Below, in pieces: positions 52,646 to 61,510 of a stretch of DNA of 64,000 nucleotides. Below the pieces are notes generated by a model. That model did no database searches. It saw only the letters and a program-made list of their open reading frames with translations, and was not told the origin of the DNA. Location: positions 2,170,001-2,234,000 of the forward strand of contig NZ_CP166679.1 of NCBI RefSeq assembly GCF_041320605.1. Reading direction: 5' to 3'. Made by a program: the position numbers and the translations under genes. Positions within the stretch are counted from its first letter, which is position 1; the number at the start of each line of letters is the position of its first letter. Source of the DNA: Arenibacter antarcticus. Its GTDB lineage: Bacteria > Bacteroidota > Bacteroidia > Flavobacteriales > Flavobacteriaceae.

Positions 52646-54172
52646 ATGATCACTAGAAAATTACTTACAACATTCGCAGTTGCATTTGTTCTTTTGTTTT
52701 CAGGTTGTGCAGACGATGATTTCGAACAAATCGATGGTGTTTGCCCACTTGTTATTTCGACTACCCCCGAGAACCTTGCCACAGGAGTACCTCTAAGCCA
52801 GATTATTACAGCAACTTTCAATGAGAAAATGAACCCTTTAACAATTTCAGAGGCTTCATTTACAGTTGGATCTGGTACATTGATAAATGGAACTGTTACC
52901 TATACCGATTCAACGGCTGTTTTTACGCCTTCATCACTTCTTGATGAAAACACGGAATATACCGGTACAATTAAAACAGTGGTTAAAGATTTCAGAGGAA
53001 ATGCTTTGCAGGAAGATTATGTTTGGACATTTGTCACTGTTCCCCCTTCACCAGAGTTTTCTGTCGTACTATCATCAAATCCAGCTCTTGGCGGCGTAAC
53101 TGCTGGAGATGGCCTATTTGACGAAGGTACTGCTGTAGCTGTAACAGCAACTGCAAATACAGGGTATACTTTTGTGAACTGGACATTGGCTGGAGTTGAA
53201 GTTTCAACCAATGCAAATTATACATTTACATTAAATGCAAACACTACCTTGGTTGCGAATTTTGATATTAACACTTATACATTAGTTGTGACCGCTCAAA
53301 ACGGTACGGTTGAAATTGTTCCCAATCAAATAACTTATGACTTTGGAGATACCGTACTACTTAATCCTATGCCAGATCCGGGATATGAATTTAGCTCTTG
53401 GAGCGGAGATGCCACTGGAAATAACGATCCATTAAATGTACTTATGGATACTGATAAAAATATCACGGCAAATTTCAGTGTAATTCCACCCGTTGCTTGT
53501 ACCCCTGCAATAGATTTGGGAACTGCCGCCAATTACGTGATATTGGCTGAATCAGGAATATCTACTACAGGTACAACTTCTATTACTGGCAATATGGGAA
53601 TAAGCCCTGCAGCAGCAACTTTTATAACCGGATTTGGCTTAAGTTATGCCGCTGGAAGTACTTTCTCAACTTCAAGTTTAGTAAACGGAAAAATTTACGC
53701 TCCTGGTTATGCAAACCCAACGCCTTCTAATTTAACCACAGCTGTAGACAATGTGCGTACTGCATTTACCACAGGGAATGGGTTGGCCCCAGGCACAACT
53801 GAACTGTTGGCCGGTAATCTTAATGGCCAAACTTTGGCAGCAGGGGTTTACAAATGGAGTACGGGAGTTTCTATAACAAATGGCATTACATTGGACGGTG
53901 GTGGTGATCCTTGCGCGATGTTCGTATTCCAAATTGCCCAAGAACTTACAGTAGCGGATAATGCTATTATTACTTTAGCAAATGGCGCAAGCGCAGATAA
54001 TATTTACTGGGTAGTAGCAGGGTCAGGCGCTATACTTGGAACAACTGTCCAGTTCCAAGGAAATATCTTATCTAAAACTTTAATATCCTTGAATACAGGA
54101 ACAACCGTTAATGGTAGATTATTAGCACAAACTGCGGTTACATTGGACGCAAACAGTGTTGTTAAACCTTAA
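52646..54172 (+). CDS. Surface lipoprotein with Ig-like, InlB-type and DUF3494 ice-binding domains
   Basis: The 508-aa precursor has a lipobox LFSGC followed by ADDDFE, an acidic stretch that fits the Bacteroidota signal for surface export of lipoproteins. An Ig-like domain (about residues 32-128) precedes two 'divergent InlB B-repeat' units of about 70 residues (near 135-205 and 207-280), each with the GYxFxxW and xxxxANF pattern. The C-terminal DUF3494 domain (about 287-508) is that of type I ice-binding proteins, with DLGTAANYVILAESGIS and many Thr/Ala-rich strands. It likely binds ice at the cell surface. Its AT-rich codon use differs from the neighbours. Confidence 0.9.
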   Translation: MITRKLLTTFAVAFVLLFSGCADDDFEQIDGVCPLVISTTPENLATGVPLSQIITATFNEKMNPLTISEASFTVGSGTLINGTVTYTDSTAVFTPSSLLDENTEYTGTIKTVVKDFRGNALQEDYVWTFVTVPPSPEFSVVLSSNPALGGVTAGDGLFDEGTAVAVTATANTGYTFVNWTLAGVEVSTNANYTFTLNANTTLVANFDINTYTLVVTAQNGTVEIVPNQITYDFGDTVLLNPMPDPGYEFSSWSGDATGNNDPLNVLMDTDKNITANFSVIPPVACTPAIDLGTAANYVILAESGISTTGTTSITGNMGISPAAATFITGFGLSYAAGSTFSTSSLVNGKIYAPGYANPTPSNLTTAVDNVRTAFTTGNGLAPGTTELLAGNLNGQTLAAGVYKWSTGVSITNGITLDGGGDPCAMFVFQIAQELTVADNAIITLANGASADNIYWVVAGSGAILGTTVQFQGNILSKTLISLNTGTTVNGRLLAQTAVTLDANSVVKP

Positions 54173-54185
54173 TTAAATTTAGAAG

Positions 54186-54206
54186 TCCCCCCAAAAAAAG
54201 GGGGGA
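54186..54206 (+). terminator. Hairpin between the ice-binding and OmpA genes
   Basis: TCCCCCC (54186-54192) pairs with GGGGGGA (54200-54206) around seven A residues, followed by TATTCTTT. It may partly terminate transcription or stabilise the upstream message in a shared transcript. Confidence 0.5.
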
Positions 54207-54249
54207 TATTCTTTAAAAAAATATTTTACAAAATTTAATTCACAAAATA

Positions 54250-56280
54250 ATGAATAATAAAACAACAAAAAAAAAGAGTTTGCTTTTTGCCGGCTCCCTT
54301 AAACTTACCCTGAAAGGCCTTATTATAGGTGCCATGATTTTAACAGGGATTGAAGCGCCGCTTCAAGCACAGGAAGTAGAATACTCAAGACCTTCTTGGT
54401 ACTTCGGTTTAGCAGGTGGTGCGAATTTTAATTTCTATGATGGTTCAACTCAGCAGTTGAATGCCAATTTTACACCTGCCACTACTTTTCATAAAGGTTC
54501 AGGTATTGGACTTTTTCTTGCCCCCAGTATAGAATTTTACCGTCCTGATACCAGATTCGGGGTTATTTTACAAGCCGGTTTAGACAGCCGTAAAGGGGAT
54601 TTCGACCAACAGTTGACCGATTGTAATTGTCCGGCCGACTTGTCAACCGACTTAAGCTATTTTACAGTGGAGCCTAGTTTGCGGTTCGCGCCATTTAAGT
54701 CTAATTTTTATTTATATGGTGGCCCACGATTTGCTTTCAACTTAGACAAAGGATTTACATACCAACAAGGTATAAATCCAAATTTCCCTAATCAGGTTGC
54801 TCCAGCAGATGTAGAAGGCGATTTTAGTGATGTGGAAAAAACGATTATCTCTGTACAAGTTGGTGCAGGTTATGATGTTCCTTTGTCTAAAACAACTAGC
54901 AAAACACAATTGGTGCTTTCACCTTTTGTAGCTTTTCAACCATATTTTGGCCAATATCCACGTTCAATAGAAACTTGGAACATAACTACAATAAGAGCTG
55001 GGGTTGTTCTTAAACTTGGGGCTGGAGAAAAAGTTTCAGCGAAAGTGGAAGAGGAAGTTGTCTTAATGGTTCCCAAAGCTGAATTTACGGTTATCTCTCC
55101 ATTGAACGTTCCTGGAGAACTTAGAGTAACAGAAACATTCCCTTTACGTAACTATATCTATTTCGAAAAAGAATCTACAGCTATCTCAAAACGCTATGTA
55201 TTATTGAACAAGGATCAGGTAAAAGACTTTAAAGAAGAGCAAGTTGAAGTGTTTGTGCCAAATATAGAATTGGCAGGTCGTTCAAAACGTGAAATGACGG
55301 TTTATTACAATATTTTAAATATTCTTGGCGATCGTATGGGAAAAAATCCTGCCTCAACAATTGTTTTGGTTGGATCTTCAGAAAAAGGTTCAACAGAAGG
55401 AAAACTAATGGCAGAATCTGTTCAAAAATACTTGGTGGAGGTATTTGCTGTTAATACTGCAAGAATTGCGATTGAAGGAAGGGACAAACCAAAAATTCCA
55501 TCATTGAAACCAGGTGCTACAAAAGAATTGACACTTCTTCAAGAAGGTGACCGTAGAGTTTCTATTGAAAGTAATTCTCCTGCTTTATTAATGGAATTCC
55601 GTAGCGGTCCTGCTGCACCACTAAAGCCGGTAGTACTTGTAGGAGTCCAGGAAGCACCAATTGATAGTTACGTAACTTTTAAAGCTGTAACAGAAGATGA
55701 AGCGTTTACTTCTTGGAAAATGGAGATTACGGATAAAGACGGAACGGTACAAAATTTCGGTCCTTATACACAAGAAGAAGTGAGTCTTCCCGGAAAATCC
55801 ATTTTAGGAACAAATCCTGAAGGAGACTACAGAATGAAAATGATCGGCACAACCAAAAATGGCGATGTTATAACTAAAGAATCTTCTGCACACATTGTGC
55901 TTTGGACACCTTCTAAAATTGAAGAAGGAATGAGATTCAGCATTCTTAATGAATTTGATGACGAGAGTGCAATTGCAATGTATGATAAATATCTTACAGA
56001 GATCGTGGCTCCTAAAATTGCAAATAATGCAAAAGTTATTATCCACGGTTATACAGACATTATTGGTGAGGAAGACTATAACTTAAAACTGTCTTTAAAA
56101 AGAGCTAATAATGTTAAAACCATTTTGCAAAGAGCCGTGTCTAAATTAGGCACAACTGGTGTAACATTTGAAACTGCCGGATTGGGCGAAAATTCAAACG
56201 CAGCTCCTTTTGGAAATAAACTCCCAGAAGAAAGAGCTTATAACCGTACTGTTATTATTGATGTTGTTCTACAAAAATAA
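54250..56280 (+). CDS. OmpA family outer-membrane protein
   Basis: The 676-aa precursor has a long signal region (hydrophobic near residues 20-36, ending LQAQ). An N-terminal outer-membrane barrel of about 220 residues begins with PSWYFGLAGGANFNFYDG. A middle section of mixed structure follows. The C-terminal OmpA-like domain (about 550-676) has IIHGYTDIIGEEDYNLKLSLKRANNVK, the expected peptidoglycan-binding motif with Asp and Arg. It lies 77 bases after the ice-binding gene and ends in a strong terminator. It may tether the envelope or help present its surface partner. AT-rich codon use is shared with that gene. Confidence 0.88.
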   Translation: MNNKTTKKKSLLFAGSLKLTLKGLIIGAMILTGIEAPLQAQEVEYSRPSWYFGLAGGANFNFYDGSTQQLNANFTPATTFHKGSGIGLFLAPSIEFYRPDTRFGVILQAGLDSRKGDFDQQLTDCNCPADLSTDLSYFTVEPSLRFAPFKSNFYLYGGPRFAFNLDKGFTYQQGINPNFPNQVAPADVEGDFSDVEKTIISVQVGAGYDVPLSKTTSKTQLVLSPFVAFQPYFGQYPRSIETWNITTIRAGVVLKLGAGEKVSAKVEEEVVLMVPKAEFTVISPLNVPGELRVTETFPLRNYIYFEKESTAISKRYVLLNKDQVKDFKEEQVEVFVPNIELAGRSKREMTVYYNILNILGDRMGKNPASTIVLVGSSEKGSTEGKLMAESVQKYLVEVFAVNTARIAIEGRDKPKIPSLKPGATKELTLLQEGDRRVSIESNSPALLMEFRSGPAAPLKPVVLVGVQEAPIDSYVTFKAVTEDEAFTSWKMEITDKDGTVQNFGPYTQEEVSLPGKSILGTNPEGDYRMKMIGTTKNGDVITKESSAHIVLWTPSKIEEGMRFSILNEFDDESAIAMYDKYLTEIVAPKIANNAKVIIHGYTDIIGEEDYNLKLSLKRANNVKTILQRAVSKLGTTGVTFETAGLGENSNAAPFGNKLPEERAYNRTVIIDVVLQK

Positions 56281-56301
56281 ATAATATAACTTGTTATAAA
56301 A

Positions 56302-56340
56302 AAAGGGGTCGTCCAAAAACAATTTGGACGACCCCTTTGT
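56302..56340 (+). terminator. Intrinsic terminator of the OmpA gene
   Basis: AAAGGGGTCGTCCAAA (56302-56317) pairs perfectly with TTTGGACGACCCCTTT (56323-56338) around a 5-nt loop, followed by TTTGTTGT. Confidence 0.9.
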
Positions 56341-56394
56341 TGTATGCCATGCATGGCTAATAACTGGACGGTACAAGTAATTTATGGGGGCTGT

Positions 56395-56490
56395 AGTTAC
56401 CTGCCATTAGCTCAAGGAAAGGGTGTCCATCGTGAGATGGAATCTGATGGAAGCCTGCAGTAAAGTTGGTAAGCAAGAAATATGGAAATT
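56395..56490 (+). mobile_element. Possible group II intron remnant (domain I fragment)
   Basis: The segment with AAGGAAAGGGTGTCC, ATCGTGAGATGGAATC, TGATGGAAGC and then AGCAAGAAATATGG resembles the domain I core of bacterial group II introns. No reverse transcriptase gene or catalytic domain V is present. It begins about 55 bases after a strong terminator hairpin, the type of site used by class C introns. The identification is from remembered motif resemblance only. Confidence 0.35.
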
Positions 56491-56517
56491 GTTGTACATA
56501 TGTTGTACAGTAGAAAT

Positions 56518-56546
56518 AAAAAAAGGGCTTCAATCTCTTGAAGCCC
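56518..56546 (-). terminator. Intrinsic terminator of tRNA-fMet
   Basis: On the minus strand GGGCTTCAA pairs with TTGAAGCCC around a 4-nt loop and is followed by seven T residues, 14 bases after the tRNA 3' end. Confidence 0.88.
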
Positions 56547-56559
56547 TTGTCTTTCTTAG

Positions 56560-56632
<73 letters not shown>

Positions 56633-57069
56633 ATCTGCGTTTCCAAAATATTCTACTTAGCTTTTAACTCTCAGTTCATAATGCTGACTGAATTATTTCG
56701 GACTGCAAAGATACATCCTTTTTACGATTTCCCAAATATAATTCGAATTAAATATTGAAAATCGACCTAAAATTTTATCAAACTAAAGATTTTCAGACTC
56801 TTGGCCGGGAATTTTAATTTACTTTTCTAAGCTAGTGTCGGGCGTAGACGAAGTATAAAAGTTGGAAATGCGATTTTTAGCAGACCTTTTAGAGGAGTGA
56901 TTATAATACTTGAAACTGCTAATGACCGAAGTGAGTTATTGTGGTGTGGCCTTAGTTTTAAGTAATTTATTATGTAAAAATACCTAGTTGTAGTCTACCT
57001 TGTCCAAAATCTTTCTATTTTGTATCGATTTTAATTAAAATCCATCACCTCTAATTCGCCCGAACATTT
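56633..57069. other. 437-bp region between tRNA-fMet and nhaC
   Basis: The left third is the tRNA leader and promoter. The rest shows no gene. CTATTTTG near 57017 is a near match to a -7 element that could serve the NhaC gene. Confidence 0.35.
56706..56736 (-). promoter_or_regulatory. Bacteroidota promoter of tRNA-fMet
   Basis: On the minus strand TTTG (plus-strand CAAA at 56733-56736) is followed after 19 bases by TATCTTTG (CAAAGATA at 56706-56713). Both boxes and their spacing match the Bacteroidota consensus. It gives a leader of about 65 nt before the tRNA. Confidence 0.75.
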
Positions 57070-58551
57070 ATGGATAACTATGGTTTTCTCTCAATTTTAC
57101 CTCCTGTCATTGCTATTGTATTGGCGCTCAGAACAAAACAAGTTTATATAGCCCTGCTTTTTGGAATTTGGTTTTCTTGGATTATAATCAATGATTGGAA
57201 TTTTTTGACAGGTACCTTTGCCACCGTAGAAGGGCTGGTCAATGTTTTTAAATCCCCGGGAAATACAAGGACCATTATGTTCAGTGCGCTGGTGGGGGCT
57301 TTGCTGTTGTTTATCCAATACTCCAAAGGAGTTGAGGGTTTTATTAACGTTCTAAATAAAGTGATTGCCTATTTTGAGAAAAAGCAAAGTGGATACAGTA
57401 GGGTAGTAGTGCAGCTTATGGCTTTGATAACAGGGCTCCTTTTGTTTGTTGAGACTAGTATTAGCTCTTTAACTGTAGGTACGCTATATCGGCCCGTATT
57501 TGATAAACTAAATATACCAAGAGAAAAACTGGCCTATATTGCAGATTCCAGTTCTGCGCCTTCGTCTATATTAATCCCTTTTAATGCCTGGGGCGCCTTT
57601 ATAATGGGGCTGTTGCTTACGCAAGGGATAGAGGATCCCTTTGGGACTATGCTTTCTTCTATGGTATATAATTTTTACCCCATTCTTGCTATACTGTTTG
57701 TGTTTGTGGTAATTATTTCCAAAAAAGATATTGGACCCATGGCCAAAGCTGAAAAACGGACGCGGGAAACGGGAAAATTGATGAACGACAATGCCCAACC
57801 TATGTTATCCAGTACGGTAACCTCCTTTGAGTCAAAAAAAGGGATCAAGGCAAAGGCGTACAATATGGTAGTGCCATTGGCAACCATGGTGGTAATGATG
57901 CCCGTTTATTTGGCATATACAGGTTGGGGTGCTATAGATAATTCGGGTTCCTTTGGGGATAATCTTTTTAAAGCCATTGGTAACGGATCTGGTTCATCGT
58001 CCGTTTTGTACGCCGTACTTACCGCAATTATAGTGGCCATGGTGCTGTATAGGTCTCAGGCAATTATGAAAACCAAGGAGATGGTGGATTTGGTCCTAAA
58101 AGGGATTAGTGAACTGATGCCCTTGGCCCTCTTAATGTTGTTAGCCTTTGCGATAGGTGATGCCTGTAACGAATTAGGGACCGGGGAGTTTATTGCCAAT
58201 TGGTCTAAAGATTGGTTGTCTCCCGCCTTTTTACCTGCCCTTATTTTTGTCATTAGCTCTTTTATCGCATTTTCAACCGGGACGTCTTGGGGTACGTTTG
58301 CTATTGTGATGGCAATTTCCGTGCCTATGGCGGAAATACATGCTGCACCATTGTCGTTAGTGGTGGCTGCCACTCTTGGGGGAGGGATATTTGGTGATCA
58401 CTGTTCCCCAATATCGGATACCTCCATAATTTCTTCCATGGCTTCCGGTAGTGACCATATAGACCATATTAATACACAGTTGCCTTATGCGCTGATTGGC
58501 GGATTAATCACAGTGGTCCTTTATATAATTTTAGGGTTAATTATAATTTAA
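57070..58551 (+). CDS. nhaC: NhaC family Na+/H+ antiporter
   Basis: The 493-aa membrane protein has about eleven to twelve helices. Family marks are FVETSISSLTVGTLYRPVFDKL near residue 125-145, ADSSSAPSSILIPFNAWGAFI near 158-178, and the C-terminal GDHCSPISDTSIISSMASG near 438-458, which contains the ion-coupling Asp and Ser positions of the NhaC group. It exchanges sodium or an organic ion for protons; relatives include malate-lactate antiporters. It is monocistronic. A marine sodium-extrusion role is likely. Confidence 0.9.
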   Translation: MDNYGFLSILPPVIAIVLALRTKQVYIALLFGIWFSWIIINDWNFLTGTFATVEGLVNVFKSPGNTRTIMFSALVGALLLFIQYSKGVEGFINVLNKVIAYFEKKQSGYSRVVVQLMALITGLLLFVETSISSLTVGTLYRPVFDKLNIPREKLAYIADSSSAPSSILIPFNAWGAFIMGLLLTQGIEDPFGTMLSSMVYNFYPILAILFVFVVIISKKDIGPMAKAEKRTRETGKLMNDNAQPMLSSTVTSFESKKGIKAKAYNMVVPLATMVVMMPVYLAYTGWGAIDNSGSFGDNLFKAIGNGSGSSSVLYAVLTAIIVAMVLYRSQAIMKTKEMVDLVLKGISELMPLALLMLLAFAIGDACNELGTGEFIANWSKDWLSPAFLPALIFVISSFIAFSTGTSWGTFAIVMAISVPMAEIHAAPLSLVVAATLGGGIFGDHCSPISDTSIISSMASGSDHIDHINTQLPYALIGGLITVVLYIILGLIII

Positions 58552-58566
58552 AACCAATGATTCCCT

Positions 58567-58574
58567 TACCTTTG
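58567..58574 (+). promoter_or_regulatory. -7 promoter element of era
   Basis: TACCTTTG followed by CA matches the Bacteroidota -7 box and stands 25 bases before the era start codon. The -33 region is poor. Confidence 0.55.
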
Positions 58575-58599
58575 CACTTCTAAAAGCAAATTAAGGAAC

Positions 58600-59481
58600 A
58601 TGTCTCATAAAGCCGGTTATGTAAATATTATAGGGAATCCCAATGTTGGGAAATCTACGCTGATGAATGCCTTTGTTGGGGAGAAGTTATCTATAATAAC
58701 CTCCAAGGCGCAAACTACCCGGCACCGGATTTTGGGTATTGTAAACGGAGACGATTTTCAAATGGTTCTTTCCGATACTCCAGGAATTATTAAGCCAGCC
58801 TATGGACTGCAGTCCTCTATGATGGATTTTGTGAAATCAGCCTTTGAGGATGCTGATGTTTTGGTCTATATGGTGGAGATTGGGGAAAAGGCATTAAAGG
58901 ACGAACGTTTTTTTGAAAAAATTAAAAATAGTTCCATTCCCGTACTTTTATTGTTGAACAAGATCGATATTTCCGAACAAGGAGTATTAGAAGAACAAGT
59001 GCAATACTGGCAAGAACAGTTGCCTACGGCGGAGATTCACCCCATATCTGCTCTACAGAATTTTAATGTAAAGGAAGTATTTCTCAGGATTCTGGAATTA
59101 TTGCCAGTGGGACCGGCATACTATCCCAAAGACCAGCTAACTGATAAGCCGGAACGCTTTTTTGTTAATGAGACTATAAGGGAGAAAATTCTACAGTTTT
59201 ACAAAAAGGAAATTCCATATGCGGTAGAAATAGAGACCGAGGAATTTTTCGAGGACGAAAAGATTATACGAATGCGTTCCGTGATTATGGTGGAGCGCGA
59301 TTCCCAAAAAGGCATTATCATAGGTCATAAAGGGGCTGCACTAAAAAGAGTAGGTGTAGAGGCAAGGAAGGATCTGGAGAAATTCTTTGACAAACAGGTG
59401 CACTTGGAGCTTTATGTGAAAGTGAACAAAAATTGGAGAAACGACCCTAATCAATTAAAACGATTTGGGTATAACAATTAA
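58600..59481 (+). CDS. era: Ribosome assembly GTPase Era
   Basis: Era binds GTP and the 3' end of 16S rRNA during assembly of the small subunit. The 293-aa length is usual. The GTPase domain shows G1 GNPNVGKST (about residues 12-20), G3 DTPG near 62 and G4 NKID near 127. The C-terminal KH domain has GHKGAALKRVG near 244-254. Its start follows a -7 promoter box. The downstream small membrane gene lies on the opposite strand and ends 6 bases from the era stop. Confidence 0.97.
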   Translation: MSHKAGYVNIIGNPNVGKSTLMNAFVGEKLSIITSKAQTTRHRILGIVNGDDFQMVLSDTPGIIKPAYGLQSSMMDFVKSAFEDADVLVYMVEIGEKALKDERFFEKIKNSSIPVLLLLNKIDISEQGVLEEQVQYWQEQLPTAEIHPISALQNFNVKEVFLRILELLPVGPAYYPKDQLTDKPERFFVNETIREKILQFYKKEIPYAVEIETEEFFEDEKIIRMRSVIMVERDSQKGIIIGHKGAALKRVGVEARKDLEKFFDKQVHLELYVKVNKNWRNDPNQLKRFGYNN

Positions 59482-59486
59482 CCCAT

Positions 59487-59996
59487 TTAGGAGGGGGAAA
59501 TGACATGGTGTCCCAGTTGGCGCATCATATAATCATTTAATTGTTGCATTTGATCATTTCCCTTTCTTTTTCCGTTCCTGCCAAAGAAATACAGGACGAT
59601 CCATAAAGCTATCATAAGGGCCATAAGCCCCATTTGTAGCTCGTAGGATTTACCCAAAGCATGACTAGAATATGCCCAGACTCCTAATATGATAAACAGG
59701 GTGGCTACCACAAAATGTACAAACATAAAAAAGGTCCACAAGGTTGGATTAGGGCCAAACAGGCCGTAAAGGGTGCTTTTTCCCGCTACGTGGTCAACAA
59801 TCTCGATCTGTAATTGGGGCGACCAAAAATTAGATTCCACTTTATTGAACTTAATAAAAACATGATGATCCATACACTTCACAACAAAGGGAGGTTCTTC
59901 AGTATTTTTGAATAATTCCAAAACGGGAAGGGCATTTTTATTTAGTAAGAGTTGAAATCTAGGGCGTAAGACAATACTATTGGGGAGGGCCATCAA
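59487..59996 (-). CDS. Two-helix membrane protein between era and der
   Basis: The 169-aa protein has a soluble N-terminal part of about 85 residues (VVKCMDHHVFIKFN, FWSPQLQIEIVDHVAG) and two membrane helices (about 87-110 and 120-142), ending in a basic, Gln-rich tail. No signal peptide. The HHVFIKF and WSPQLQ motifs suggest a conserved family in flavobacteria. The gene runs against era and der, ending 6 bases from the era stop, with an 80-base divergent gap to der. Function is unknown. Confidence 0.8.
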   Translation of the reverse strand: MMALPNSIVLRPRFQLLLNKNALPVLELFKNTEEPPFVVKCMDHHVFIKFNKVESNFWSPQLQIEIVDHVAGKSTLYGLFGPNPTLWTFFMFVHFVVATLFIILGVWAYSSHALGKSYELQMGLMALMIALWIVLYFFGRNGKRKGNDQMQQLNDYMMRQLGHHVISPS

Positions 59997-60052
59997 ACTA
60001 AATTACTGTGAATAAGGAGAAAAGATACTGTTTTTACCTCGATTATAAATAG

Positions 60053-60060
60053 TACTTTTG
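60053..60060 (+). promoter_or_regulatory. -7 promoter element of der
   Basis: TACTTTTG followed by CA fits TAnnTTTG and lies 16 bases before the der start codon, implying a very short leader. The -33 region is AT-rich without a clear TTTG. Confidence 0.5.
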
Positions 60061-60076
60061 CATCAAATTAAAAAAT

Positions 60077-61381
60077 ATGAGTGCAATAGTTGCTATTGTA
60101 GGAAGACCTAATGTAGGCAAATCAACTTTTTTTAACCGTCTTATCCAAAGAAGAGAGGCAATTGTTGATGCCGAGAGTGGGGTAACGCGTGACCGTCATT
60201 ACGGAAAAAGTGATTGGAACGGGATAGAATTTTCAGTGATAGATACCGGGGGATATGTACTTGGTAGCGATGATGTTTTTGAAAAAGAAATTGATAAGCA
60301 AGTAGAACTTGCAATAGACGAGGCTGATGCCATTATTTTTATGGTGGATGTGGAGGCTGGAGTTACCGGTATGGATGAGGATGTTGCCAATCTGTTAAGA
60401 CGGGTGAACAAACCTGTATTTTTAGTGGTGAATAAGGTAGATAACGGCAAGAGAGCCGAAAATGCAGTGGAGTTTTATTCGCTTGGACTTGGGGATTACT
60501 ATACCATTGCAAGTATAAGTGGAAGTGGTACTGGAGACCTTTTGGACGATCTAGTGAAAATATTGCCCGAGAAAGAAAAGGTAGAGGATAATCTTCCTCG
60601 ATTTGCAGTAGTGGGAAGGCCCAACGCTGGGAAATCATCGTTTATAAACGCCCTTATTGGGGAAGAAAGATATATCGTTACCGATGTTCCTGGAACAACT
60701 AGGGATAGTATAGATACAAAATACAATCGTTTTGGATTTGAATTTAACTTAGTGGATACCGCAGGAATTAGGCGTAAGGCTAAGGTGCGGGAAGATTTGG
60801 AGTTTTATTCTGTAATGCGTTCCGTAAGGGCCATAGAGCATTCAGACGTTTGTATTCTAATGTTGGATGCTACCCGTGGGTTTGATGGGCAGGTAGAGAA
60901 TATATTTTGGTTGGCACAGCGAAACAATAAGGGGATTGTAATCTTGGTAAATAAATGGGACCTTATAGAAGATAAGGAAACCAATACTATTAAACAATAC
61001 ACTCAAAAAATAAAAGAGGCCATAACTCCCTTTGTGGATGTGCCTATTCTTTTTATATCCGTACATACCAAACAACGGATCTTTAAGGCCATTGAAACTG
61101 CAGTGCAGGTTTATGAGAATCGCAACAAAAAGGTGGTTACCAGAAAATTGAACGATATAATGTTGCCCATTATAGAAAATTATCCGCCGCCGGCATACAA
61201 GGATAAATATGTGAAGATAAAATTTTGTACCCAGTTGCCCACTCCTTATCCCCAGTTTGCATTCTTTTGTAATCTACCACAATATGTTAGGGATCCCTAT
61301 AAGAGGTTCTTGGAGAACAAACTTAGGGAGCATTTCGATTTTACCGGAGTGCCAGTAACGGTGTTTATGAGGAAAAAATAA
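60077..61381 (+). CDS. der: Ribosome biogenesis GTPase Der (EngA)
   Basis: Der has two GTPase domains in tandem and a C-terminal KH-like domain, and helps assemble the large ribosomal subunit. In this 434-aa protein G1 motifs are GRPNVGKST (about residues 8-16) and GRPNAGKSS (about 180-188). G3 motifs are DTGG near 56 and DTAG near 227, and G4 motifs are NKVD near 118 and NKWD near 293. The KH-like domain follows from about 350, with [11 protein letters not shown]. Length and order are standard. Confidence 0.97.
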   Translation: MSAIVAIVGRPNVGKSTFFNRLIQRREAIVDAESGVTRDRHYGKSDWNGIEFSVIDTGGYVLGSDDVFEKEIDKQVELAIDEADAIIFMVDVEAGVTGMDEDVANLLRRVNKPVFLVVNKVDNGKRAENAVEFYSLGLGDYYTIASISGSGTGDLLDDLVKILPEKEKVEDNLPRFAVVGRPNAGKSSFINALIGEERYIVTDVPGTTRDSIDTKYNRFGFEFNLVDTAGIRRKAKVREDLEFYSVMRSVRAIEHSDVCILMLDATRGFDGQVENIFWLAQRNNKGIVILVNKWDLIEDKETNTIKQYTQKIKEAITPFVDVPILFISVHTKQRIFKAIETAVQVYENRNKKVVTRKLNDIMLPIIENYPPPAYKDKYVKIKFCTQLPTPYPQFAFFCNLPQYVRDPYKRFLENKLREHFDFTGVPVTVFMRKK

Positions 61382-61437
61382 CTGTAATTTTTTGGTTCAT
61401 GGCCTAGTGCTTTGTACTATTAAAGTTCTGTTAATCA

Positions 61438-61469
61438 TTTGGGTTAGGCTAGGTGTTGGTCTATTTTTG
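61438..61469 (+). promoter_or_regulatory. Bacteroidota promoter of the 61511 gene
   Basis: TTTG at 61438-61441, a 20-base spacer and TATTTTTG at 61462-61469 match the consensus closely. A perfect 8-bp inverted repeat (61468-61475 with 61481-61488) overlaps the expected transcription start and could be an operator or a stem in the 5' leader. Confidence 0.6.
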
Positions 61470-61510
61470 GCAACTTCTATAGTTGCCATCATTCCAACAC
61501 TAACTTACCA

